A stretch of DNA of 12,196 bases from an uncultured Pseudomonadales bacterium (GTDB lineage: Bacteria > Pseudomonadota > Gammaproteobacteria > Pseudomonadales > Pseudohongiellaceae), in the NCBI GenBank assembly GCA_938082955.1, contig CALKDE010000061.1, positions 1-12,196 of the forward strand, given 5' to 3'. The position numbers and the translations under genes were made by a program. Below the pieces are notes generated by a model that saw only the letters and a program-made list of their open reading frames with translations, did no database searches and had not been told where the DNA came from. Every line of letters begins with the position of its first letter. Position 1 is the first letter of the stretch. Positions 1 to 6,508 of the stretch are shown piece after piece.

Positions 1-36
1 TCAGATGCTGTCCTAGACTTAGGGAGAAACTACTGA
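1..36 (+). CDS. Possible C-terminal tail of an upstream gene (partial)
   Basis: One frame is open from the first base to a TGA at 34-36 and would encode the ending SDAVLDLGRNY. It stops 19 bases before the acyltransferase start, which would suit an upstream member of the same operon. Twelve open codons are weak evidence by themselves, and no family can be recognised from eleven residues. If real, this upstream gene is the natural place to look for the rest of the cluster. Confidence 0.25.
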   Translation, partial: SDAVLDLGRNY

Positions 37-55
37 GCAGTTAAGGACAGCGCTG

Positions 56-991
56 GTGATCTATTCCGCATTTAAGCACAAGCATCCGGTTCTACCTGAG
101 TCATTAAATTTATTTCTCGAAAAGTTACGCCCAAATGCAGGGCAAAAATTCCAAACGCTCACACAAGCGCTATTTGAGAGGCCCACTCTGGATGATGAAA
201 ATCAGATCGCCTATGCCTTTCGGCAACCGGTCAATATTGTCAACTCCCTCCTGGCTAAGAATCGGCGTCATAATTTTCGGTTTGAGCAGAGAAGGAACAA
301 AGTGGAACGAGCCTCGCTCGTTCAGCGTTACTGCGAAAGTTTTGTAATACCCCAGCGTGAAGACTATCTAAACTTAATTAAAAAAGATGGCCGCTCACGT
401 ATTGTTACCTCGTTCCACTGTGGCGATTTTCTGTACGGATCTGCCAGTCTGTTTAGTCTAGATAGCAACCAGCGAAGCAAATATGTATTAAGTCTGAATA
501 GGAGTTGTGATGCCTGCTATTCGAATTTGACTGCAGGCTTTGACCGCGGCGCGCTAGGCCCAAAGAGCGAATTATTGCTTTGTGAAACCGACTCGTTGCA
601 GCTCTCTGGGATACTCCGAGCGGGCAATGCATCGATACTTCTTTTCTGTGATTTTCCTCCTGGGCTCAATGAAACTATCGAAGTGAAGTTTCTTGATCGG
701 CAGGCTTGGTTCTCAATCGGGCCTGCAATCCTTGCGCTTGCGAACAGAGTGCCACTACTTCCCTTCATCAACTACTCAACAGGAAATTCTAGCTACCTGA
801 AATTAGGTAGTCAGATCGAGCCGGAACTCTTGCCTTCGGAAACACTGCGAATGGGGGCGAAGAGAATTACGCAGGACTTGGTATCGTTCTTCGAGCCTGT
901 GTTCCTGGAAAATCCCGAGCAGTGGAGATTTCTCTCCTTGTTGCCAGGATATTTCTCAAAGCCGAGTTCAGGGGCTATTTCTCGGTGTTAG
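56..991 (+). CDS. LpxL-like (lysophospholipid/lipid A type) acyltransferase, atypical
   Basis: This 311-residue protein resembles the LpxL/HtrB acyltransferase superfamily, whose members transfer acyl chains, often from acyl-ACP, to lipid acceptors. Recognisable parts are the block TSFHCGDFLYG (His121), the later block from about 199 to 250 (DFPPG, KFLDRQAWFSIGPAILALA, VPLLPFINYS, SYLKLG) and the ending PEQWRFLSLLPGYF, which matches the usual PEQW region. Two things are odd. There is no N-terminal membrane helix like that of LpxL, and the residue five after His121 is Leu126 instead of the Asp/Glu of the HX4(D/E) motif; Asp124 sits nearby. The start is GTG, chosen because AAGGA at 43-47 lies 8 bases upstream and no ATG fits. 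The next gene is an acyl carrier protein, so an ACP-bound acyl donor is likely. The acceptor is unknown; a peptide or toxin handled by the downstream exporter is possible but unproven. Confidence 0.75.
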   Translation: MIYSAFKHKHPVLPESLNLFLEKLRPNAGQKFQTLTQALFERPTLDDENQIAYAFRQPVNIVNSLLAKNRRHNFRFEQRRNKVERASLVQRYCESFVIPQREDYLNLIKKDGRSRIVTSFHCGDFLYGSASLFSLDSNQRSKYVLSLNRSCDACYSNLTAGFDRGALGPKSELLLCETDSLQLSGILRAGNASILLFCDFPPGLNETIEVKFLDRQAWFSIGPAILALANRVPLLPFINYSTGNSSYLKLGSQIEPELLPSETLRMGAKRITQDLVSFFEPVFLENPEQWRFLSLLPGYFSKPSSGAISRC

Positions 992-1044
992 AAACTAGTG
1001 CAATGGACAGCTAATACAGATTAAAAGCGACGAAGAATGTCAGT

Positions 1045-1287
1045 ATGAACTTTCGAATGGATGAATATCTTGTTGCAAGTGTTATGCAATGTCTACGCGA
1101 GCATTGCGATGGGGCTATCTTCGATCGAGAGACAACTCTTAGTGAGCTTAATCTAGATTCTCTGGATCTACTAGAGAGCCTCTTCGAATTAGAAAATCAC
1201 TATGGGAAGACATTGAGTAATGCTGAGTTAGCATCACTAGCTACGGTAGAGGACTTAGTAAAAGTCTTTGCTTCATCTACTATCTAA
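1045..1287 (+). CDS. Acyl carrier protein, free-standing
   Basis: This 80-residue protein is a discrete acyl carrier protein of normal length. The phosphopantetheine attachment motif is clear as LNLDSLDLLESLFELE, with Ser39 as the expected attachment site at the start of helix II, and the remaining sequence fits the four-helix ACP fold (VEDLVKVF as the last helix). It is cytoplasmic and needs a phosphopantetheinyl transferase from elsewhere in the genome. Sequence and context differ from the housekeeping AcpP, which normally sits with fatty-acid synthesis genes. It lies 53 bases after the acyltransferase and 16 bases before the membrane fusion protein, so it probably supplies acyl groups to the acyltransferase. 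The ribosome site is weak (GAAGAA at 1032-1037). A second Met at residue 5 (1057) is an alternative start without a better site. Confidence 0.9.
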   Translation: MNFRMDEYLVASVMQCLREHCDGAIFDRETTLSELNLDSLDLLESLFELENHYGKTLSNAELASLATVEDLVKVFASSTI

Positions 1288-1303
1288 TCATAAGAAAAAT
1301 TTA

Positions 1304-2566
1304 ATGGTCGAGCAGAACCCAGACAACTTGTTTCGTGACAGGGCGATTGCTCATAAAATGTTGGGCTCCCCATCCGCGCCTGTGATTGCACTGGCGAACT
1401 ACTTCAAGTTGCAACTAGTTTTGTGGGTACTCCTGTTGCTTGCCGCGACGTATCTACTAACCAAGACGACCTATAAGGAAACAGTCGCGGCGCGAGGAGT
1501 ATTAGAACCGGTAGGGGATGTTCAGAAAATTGTCTCTGCGGTTGCCGCGAGAGTGGAGAAGATTCACGTTAATCTGGGCGAAAGAGTCGAGAGGGGCGAC
1601 ATACTAGCGTCATTTTCTACCGGTATTTATAACGGAGAAGGAGCCTCTGTTGTGCAGGAAAACATACAGCAGTTGGGTACCGATCGCGGCTTACTAGTTA
1701 AGAAATCTCAGGTTCAGCAACTGGCACAGCAACAGTCTAGGCATTGGAGCAGGCTGGCTGTGGCGAATGTCCACAGCAGTAAGCTAAGCCTTGAGGAGGA
1801 AGTAGAGTTGCTGACAATTCGAATTCAGCTGAGTGATCGAAACCGTCTGGCAGTTTCGACACTGCTTCAAGCGGGAAACAGTTCGACTCGAGAATTCGAT
1901 CAACTGTACCAGGCACACCTGGAGCTTCTCGGCCGCAGGCAGATGCTTTCACAAAGGTTATTGCAATATGACTATGAACTAAACTCTCTGGCCAACGCTG
2001 AGCAACTCGCGCAGTTCGATTCAGAACAGGCCAGCCTGCAGATTCAACGAGAGCTGCAGGTAATCGATCAAAAAATCATGAGCCTGAGCAACCAGGCACT
2101 ATTCACGGTGGTTGCTCAAGGGCCGGGTATAGTAGCGGAGTTGGGATTAGAAAGAGGCAAGTCGGTATTGCCGAATCAACCGTTATTCGTTATTAACCCG
2201 TCTAACACGGAGCTACAAGCTACCCTCTACGTGCCGGCGGCAGTGCAGGCAAAGCTAGTGGCGGGACAGTCTGTCCTGCTTCGATACGACGCATTCGACT
2301 TTAGGCTCTACGGTCGGTACGAGGCAACGGTGGCCGCCATTGGAAGGGCTAGGCTGGATCCGAGAGAAACTGTATTGCCAATCGCTGGCATTAACGAGCC
2401 TGTATTCAAGGTAACCGCAGAGCTACATGAATCCATGGTACAGGGAGATTCACTGTACCCACTGCAGAGCGGAGCGACACTCATGGCAGATTTCGTCCTC
2501 TGGGAAATGTCGCTCTTGCAGTTCATCTTCAGGCCTATCTTGGGGTTGCAGGGCAAGGTGACATGA
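1304..2566 (+). CDS. HlyD/CvaA-like periplasmic membrane fusion protein
   Basis: This 420-residue protein is the adaptor of a type I secretion or microcin export system, linking an inner-membrane ABC exporter to an outer-membrane channel such as TolC. It has a short cytoplasmic N-terminus and one membrane helix at about residues 35-53 (LQLVLWVLLLLAATYLL). A lipoyl-like half-motif follows (AARVEKIHVNLGERVERGDIL, about 81-101), then a long helical hairpin rich in Gln, Leu and Glu (about 115-270), the second lipoyl half (VVAQGPGIVAELGLERGKSV) and a beta-barrel domain to the end. This layout matches CvaA/RaxA adaptors. I chose ATG at 1304, 16 bases after the ACP stop. The open frame also allows TTG at 1268, but that overlaps the ACP gene and its nearest AGAGGA (1248-1253) is 14 bases away. 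The stop overlaps the exporter start as ATGA at 2563-2566, so the two are probably translationally coupled. Confidence 0.92.
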   Translation: MVEQNPDNLFRDRAIAHKMLGSPSAPVIALANYFKLQLVLWVLLLLAATYLLTKTTYKETVAARGVLEPVGDVQKIVSAVAARVEKIHVNLGERVERGDILASFSTGIYNGEGASVVQENIQQLGTDRGLLVKKSQVQQLAQQQSRHWSRLAVANVHSSKLSLEEEVELLTIRIQLSDRNRLAVSTLLQAGNSSTREFDQLYQAHLELLGRRQMLSQRLLQYDYELNSLANAEQLAQFDSEQASLQIQRELQVIDQKIMSLSNQALFTVVAQGPGIVAELGLERGKSVLPNQPLFVINPSNTELQATLYVPAAVQAKLVAGQSVLLRYDAFDFRLYGRYEATVAAIGRARLDPRETVLPIAGINEPVFKVTAELHESMVQGDSLYPLQSGATLMADFVLWEMSLLQFIFRPILGLQGKVT

Positions 2567-4668
2567 TCGATATTTTCAGGTCTCGCGATACAATGCCCAT
2601 GATATTCCAGAATGAAATGGCTGAATGCGGCTTAGCCTGTCTGGCTATGATTGCCAACTATTATGGTAAGTTTTCAGATATACGTACCTTGCGAGAAAGC
2701 CTCTGCATGCCGGCCGGTGGCGCATCTGTAAAACACTTATTGCAAGCTGGTCTGCGACTTGACCTTCAAGGAAGACCTCTTAAACTTGATCTCAAAGATA
2801 TTGGCCTACTAACTCTTCCGGCAATCCTGCATTGGGACACGGACCACTTCGTTGTATTAAAGAAAATCACGAGCAAATCATTCGTTATCCACGACCCTGC
2901 GATGGGTATACGAAAATATGGTCTATCGGAATTGGACCACCATTTCACAGGAATAGCGATTGAGTTGTCCCCAACTGTTTCGTTTACGCGTCAAAGGCAA
3001 GCAAAAGAAGTTTCTTTGAAGGTGCTTTTCAAGGCAACTCCTAGCTTTCGCCAAGCCATCAGACAAGTTTTTTTTCTCTCACTCTTGCTACAGGTGTTGT
3101 CGCTTATCTTCCCGCTTTATCTGCAGCTGGTGATTGATCAGGGGCTCAGCAAAGGGGACATGGATATCATTTTTCTCGTTGCACTGCTTTTCTCGCTAGT
3201 CATTCTAGCCAAGACAATTGTCACTTATTTTAGAGGAGTGGTGCTCCTACAATTCTCCAGCCAACTGGGCTTTCACATGGTAAGTAACACCTTTGCACAC
3301 TTGCTTAGACTGCCCTTATCGTACTTTGAAAGAAGAGAGATGGGGGATATTGTTTCCCGGTTTTCCTCACTCGACAATATCAAACAGCTCGTCACCCAGG
3401 AGATGATTACGGTGATAGTAGACGGCTTGTTCTCACTCCTAACCTTTATCCTGCTATTTCTCTACAGTCCGACTTTGGCATTCGTCGCACTTTTTTTCGT
3501 GACTATTTTGTCACTTATTCGTCTTCTGGGGGTATCTAGGGAAAGATCGTATCGACAGGAAGTGCTACAAAGCGGGGCCAAACAACAGACTCGATTCATG
3601 GAAAATATTCGATGTATAGCGGTAACCAAAAATTACGCGATTGAGTCTGAGCGCTTGTCGCAGTGGCAGAACTACTATGCTTATTTTATTAACTCGAGCT
3701 ACCGACTTGGACATCTTCAGCTGAGTTTAAGCACCCTGCATAGTCTTCTATTTGGTATAGATCATGTTACGACGATCTACCTAGGCTCATCCGCAATATT
3801 TAGTGGCCAACTGACCATAGGTCAATTGATGAGCTTTGTGTTTCTTAAGCAAAATTTCTCCGGCTCAGTGGCCGCAATGCTTCCTAAACTAACTGAGATT
3901 CGACTCTTAAGGCTGGAACTCGATCGAGTATCAGATATTATTTTTGAAGAGCCAGAACAGAGCTTTCAAGATACCAATCTTTTCAAGCGAAGGATTTCCG
4001 GTGCCATTGAGGTGAACGATCTTAGTTTTAGTTATTCCTCGGCACAGCCCGAATTATTTAGGAACCTTAGCTTTAGCATCGCCGCCGGCGAATTTTTCGC
4101 TATTTCAGGGCATTCCGGGTGCGGTAAATCGACGCTCTTGAAACTATTGCTTTGTTTGGCCACACCGTCTGCGGGTTTGGTTCGTATTGATGGCCGCTCG
4201 ATCCTTGAGTTCGGAGTAAGTCAGTACAGGTCACAAGTTGCAGCCGTGCTCCACGAAGACGGCTTGTTGTCGGGTTCTCTTGCCTACAACGTTCACCTAG
4301 AGCTGGAACCGTTAAATTCAGAGCGACTAGAGGCAGCGTGCCGGATAAGTTGTATCTATGATGACATAAACAAATTACCTATGGGGTTTAACACACAGGT
4401 AGGTGAGATGGGAGTGGCTCTCTCTGCGGGTCAGGTACAACGCGTTCTACTTGCTAGGGCGCTTTATCGACATCCGAAGATACTAGTGTTGGATGAAGCG
4501 TTATCTCATCTAAGCATTAAAGCAGCTTGTGAGATCATTGCGAGCATCCGCGATTTGAGGACCACTCTCATTCTTGTAACACATAATGCGGAATTAATTG
4601 GCCTAGCTGATTGCTTGCTGGAATTAGGAGCACAGAATGAACTGCAAAAAGTGGCTGGAGAAAAATGA
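2563..4668 (+). CDS. CvaB/RaxB-like peptidase-containing ABC exporter (C39 type)
   Basis: This 701-residue protein is a peptidase-containing ABC transporter that removes a double-glycine leader and exports the peptide across the inner membrane. Residues 1-140 form a C39 peptidase with an intact active site: Gln16, Cys22 (QNEMAECGLACLAM), His95 (HWDTDHFVVL) and Asp111 (HDPAMG). Residues about 165-440 form the membrane domain, with clear helices around 169-192, 201-221, 283-300 and 301-321. Residues 480-701 are the nucleotide-binding domain: Walker A GHSGCGKST (516-524), Walker B ILVLDE (Asp644, Glu645) and switch His674. Three conserved spots are altered: the Q-loop Gln is His564 (AVLHED), the signature is LSAGQ (620-624) rather than LSGGQ, and the D-loop reads SHLS, with Ser651 in place of Asp. 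The length is normal for the family. It pairs with the upstream adaptor through an ATGA overlap, and AAGGTG at 2555-2560 can serve as ribosome site. No substrate peptide is in view. Confidence 0.95.
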   Translation: MIDIFRSRDTMPMIFQNEMAECGLACLAMIANYYGKFSDIRTLRESLCMPAGGASVKHLLQAGLRLDLQGRPLKLDLKDIGLLTLPAILHWDTDHFVVLKKITSKSFVIHDPAMGIRKYGLSELDHHFTGIAIELSPTVSFTRQRQAKEVSLKVLFKATPSFRQAIRQVFFLSLLLQVLSLIFPLYLQLVIDQGLSKGDMDIIFLVALLFSLVILAKTIVTYFRGVVLLQFSSQLGFHMVSNTFAHLLRLPLSYFERREMGDIVSRFSSLDNIKQLVTQEMITVIVDGLFSLLTFILLFLYSPTLAFVALFFVTILSLIRLLGVSRERSYRQEVLQSGAKQQTRFMENIRCIAVTKNYAIESERLSQWQNYYAYFINSSYRLGHLQLSLSTLHSLLFGIDHVTTIYLGSSAIFSGQLTIGQLMSFVFLKQNFSGSVAAMLPKLTEIRLLRLELDRVSDIIFEEPEQSFQDTNLFKRRISGAIEVNDLSFSYSSAQPELFRNLSFSIAAGEFFAISGHSGCGKSTLLKLLLCLATPSAGLVRIDGRSILEFGVSQYRSQVAAVLHEDGLLSGSLAYNVHLELEPLNSERLEAACRISCIYDDINKLPMGFNTQVGEMGVALSAGQVQRVLLARALYRHPKILVLDEALSHLSIKAACEIIASIRDLRTTLILVTHNAELIGLADCLLELGAQNELQKVAGEK

Positions 4669-4697
4669 AGAGTCAGCGATTGAAAGGAGGCGAATAG
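4665..4697 (+). other. Ten-codon leader ORF overlapping the exporter stop
   Basis: ATG at 4665 overlaps the exporter TGA (4666-4668) as ATGA and has GGAG four bases upstream (4657-4660). It reads MKSQRLKGGE and ends at TAG 4695-4697. It is in the same frame as the next gene, whose TTG start is three bases after this stop. It could be a coupling leader that carries ribosomes to the TTG start, the remains of a longer N-terminus cut by an amber codon, or chance. Its GG pair comes from the AAAGGAGGC ribosome site of the next gene, so it is unlikely to be a peptide precursor. Confidence 0.25.
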
Positions 4698-4700
4698 AGA

Positions 4701-5381
4701 TTGGTTACTAGAAGCTTAATGCCGGGGGAAACCTATTTCACTGTCATAAAAGAGAAGGCGTTCGGCACTGGATTTTTTGACGATGCGTGCAAAGAATTCT
4801 ATCTTCGTCGCCTCCTGCATTGTCAGAATGCATTCCACGTGCAACTGCATGCTTATCTTTTGATGGAGAAAGAACTATTTTTGGTATTTACACCGTCGAC
4901 GCCATCGGGCTTCGATTCGTTCGTTAGGTTTCTCAATGATAGTTATAGTAGATACTACTTGATTCGATTCGCGCGCCGTGTTTTTGCTTGGCAGAATGAG
5001 CCGCCTGTGTGCCGAATTTTAGGTGACAACCTCACCCTGGATTGCCAAAAATTTGTCGAACGCCACGTGCTCGACTTTAACAGCGAAAGTCATCCAGGGG
5101 AGTACGGCTATTCCAGTTATTGTGCGAACGCGTTTACCTACAAGCCAATTTTTTTGAAGCGTCATCGAGCAGTTCGACAATTCATAAATATTGACACCAA
5201 CGGTCTGCAACGGTATCGAAATTTCATTGCGAGGCCTTTTCGTGAAGAGTACCATCTGTTATTGCGGAATCGGTTCCTCTGCGGGAAATCTTTGTTGCAG
5301 CACAAGCCTTCTTTTAAGCTAGAGAATAATAGGTCGTTGGCCAATATACAGGACAACAGCACAATAAAAAGCCACCACTGA
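4701..5381 (+). CDS. Catalytically degenerate REP-associated (Y1/HUH) transposase-like protein
   Basis: This 226-residue protein follows the layout of REP-associated tyrosine transposases (TnpA_REP/RAYT, IS200-like fold), DNA-binding single-strand nucleases. Matching blocks are the N-terminal MPGETYFTV, HVQLHAYLLM followed by FTP (46-64), FLNDSYSRYYLIRFARRVF (77-95) and the SSY block PGEYGYSSYCANAF (132-145). The catalytic parts are missing. Where the family has LMPNHxHLL, this protein has LMEKELFLV, so the HUH histidines become Glu58 and Phe60. The tyrosine of the usual RYIELNP helix aligns with His122 (RHVLDFN). It should therefore be unable to cut DNA by the usual mechanism, and a retained DNA- or RNA-binding role is possible. 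TTG at 4701 is chosen because AAAGGAGG at 4683-4690 lies 10 bases upstream and an in-frame TAG at 4695-4697 blocks earlier starts. It sits 32 bases after the exporter gene and before a terminator, as the last gene of the operon. Confidence 0.72.
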   Translation: MVTRSLMPGETYFTVIKEKAFGTGFFDDACKEFYLRRLLHCQNAFHVQLHAYLLMEKELFLVFTPSTPSGFDSFVRFLNDSYSRYYLIRFARRVFAWQNEPPVCRILGDNLTLDCQKFVERHVLDFNSESHPGEYGYSSYCANAFTYKPIFLKRHRAVRQFINIDTNGLQRYRNFIARPFREEYHLLLRNRFLCGKSLLQHKPSFKLENNRSLANIQDNSTIKSHH

Positions 5382-5425
5382 ATGATGGAATAAAGAATTG
5401 TTGAAGGGGATTGAAAAGGTGAGAT

Positions 5426-5457
5426 AGCTTGGCAGAGAAGGTGCCAAGTTGATTTTT
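5426..5457 (+). terminator. Rho-independent terminator after the exporter operon
   Basis: CTTGGCA (5428-5434) pairs perfectly with TGCCAAG (5442-5448) around a seven-base loop. One wobble and one A-T pair can extend the stem to 5426/5450. TTTTT follows at 5453-5457 after a two-base gap. It lies 45 bases after the transposase-like gene and 47 bases before the next start, so it separates the exporter operon from the membrane-protein gene. Confidence 0.6.
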
Positions 5458-5467
5458 ATCTGGCTAC

Positions 5468-5473
5468 GATAAT
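5468..5473 (+). promoter_or_regulatory. Possible -10 box for the membrane-protein gene
   Basis: GATAAT matches the sigma-70 -10 consensus at five of six positions and lies between the terminator and the start at 5504. No good -35 is found at 16-18 bases; TTGATT at 5449-5454 is only 13 bases away. The call rests mainly on the terminator just upstream, which implies that the next gene needs its own promoter. Confidence 0.25.
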
Positions 5474-5503
5474 TCGCTACAACCTTCATTAAATCGAGGG
5501 AAA

Positions 5504-6481
5504 ATGTCTAAGTCGCAGGCATCAAATTTCTACCCTTTCTACGACCCCTATCGTGATAGTTGCGGGTTAGGTTATGGGAGCAAGTTAGGAATTTCACTCG
5601 GTTTTGGTATCGGATATGGGCTGCTTCAGTATTATTCCTTGTCGGATAGAACGGTTTTCTTTAGCGAAAATCTCTGGACCCTAGCCCTAATAATTTCAAC
5701 CTCATTTTTTGTGCTCTACGTTGCCACGGATGTTTTTCGAAGCAACCTTAATGCGATGCGCGACATCGAAGGTAAGTATGCTGTCAGCTTAAAGGATATT
5801 GATGAGTGGATGAGTGACAAATGGTTGCTCCTTGTGGGGTTAGCCTCTGGAGTGGTAAACGCCATCGTCGGACATCTTCTAGGTATTCCATTAGTTTTTT
5901 TCGAATCAAGCTCTTCTCTGGTGATGGCCTATTTCGGATTTTTCTTAGGCGGGTTGGCTAGCGGCATGGGCCTGTTAGCAATCATCGCAGTGATAGTGCT
6001 CTATCTAAAATTCGCTCTCACTCTTGAGTACACATTAGACCCTAACGATCCTGATGGTAACGGTGGTATTAAAAAGCTAGGAGATTCACTTTGGTTCTTC
6101 GGCGGTTTAATTGGAGCCGTTGGAGTTTTGGTCAGCATCTATATGTTCGGTATCTCCTGGATCTTTATGCATAAGCGGTATGTTCAATTTATTTTTTTAT
6201 TTTGGGTTTCTCTGCCCTATGTTCTTGCAGTATCTATAGTGTTGATACCTGGCCTGGCTGTAAGACGACAAGTTTCTTACTTCAAGTCATATAAATCTGG
6301 TCAGCTCAAACACGAAGAGATGAAGCTGTATTCGAGCTACAAGCAATTCGAATCCAAAGAAGATGAAGAAATTATCGCGGAAAAGAAAGAGCTTGAGGAG
6401 AAGTTGGAACGAATCCAGAGCGAACTAGAAACTCTCAAGAAGATGCGCAATTCGCATATCGATAGAAAGAGCTCGCACTAG
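5504..6481 (+). CDS. Polytopic inner-membrane protein with C-terminal coiled coil, unknown family
   Basis: I do not recognise this 325-residue protein. The N-terminus is short and polar with Tyr and Phe, followed by a glycine-rich hydrophobic segment (about 22-42). Further likely membrane helices lie near 57-77, 107-130, 136-168, 194-221 and 228-252, giving about six spans. Between two of them is the acidic, glycine-rich loop DPNDPDGNGG (179-188), which recalls metal-binding loops but does not fit EF-hand spacing. Residues about 265-315 are strongly charged with heptad-like Leu, Glu and Lys (KKELEEKLERIQSELETLKK) and should form a coiled coil, probably cytoplasmic. There is no signal peptide with a cleavage site. 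ATG at 5504 has GAGGG at 5496-5500, a slightly short spacing. The gene is separated from the exporter operon by a terminator, so a shared function is possible but not indicated. It converges on gcvP with a 27-base gap. Confidence 0.7.
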   Translation: MSKSQASNFYPFYDPYRDSCGLGYGSKLGISLGFGIGYGLLQYYSLSDRTVFFSENLWTLALIISTSFFVLYVATDVFRSNLNAMRDIEGKYAVSLKDIDEWMSDKWLLLVGLASGVVNAIVGHLLGIPLVFFESSSSLVMAYFGFFLGGLASGMGLLAIIAVIVLYLKFALTLEYTLDPNDPDGNGGIKKLGDSLWFFGGLIGAVGVLVSIYMFGISWIFMHKRYVQFIFLFWVSLPYVLAVSIVLIPGLAVRRQVSYFKSYKSGQLKHEEMKLYSSYKQFESKEDEEIIAEKKELEEKLERIQSELETLKKMRNSHIDRKSSH

Positions 6482-6489
6482 ACGAGCTT
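6469..6489 (-). terminator. Weak hairpin between convergent genes, possible gcvP terminator
   Basis: AGCTCG (6470-6475) pairs with CGAGCT (6483-6488) around a seven-base loop that contains the stop codon of the membrane-protein gene. Read on the - strand, the stem is followed by CTTTCT, a poor T-run, about 20 bases after the gcvP stop. On the + strand no T-run follows. It may end the gcv transcript weakly. Confidence 0.3.
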
Positions 6490-6508
6490 CACTCCCTCTC
6501 TACTACGG

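Noticed and set aside
1268..1303. Longer membrane fusion protein starting at TTG 1268
   Set aside because: It would overlap the ACP gene by 20 bases and has no well-spaced ribosome site; the ATG at 1304 gives a normal-length family protein.
4665..4697. MKSQRLKGGE as a double-glycine precursor peptide
   Set aside because: It is ten residues long with nothing after GG except Glu, and the GG codons are the ribosome site of the next gene.
5426..5450. Hairpin after the transposase-like gene as a REP element
   Set aside because: There is only one copy in the window, no GTAG-type guide tetranucleotide at its foot, and a T-run follows it, so a terminator explains it better.
6041..6070. DPNDPDGNGG loop as EF-hand or RTX calcium repeat
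   Set aside because: The acidic residues do not have EF-hand 1-3-5 spacing with a preceding Asp at position 1, there is only one copy, and it lies between membrane helices.
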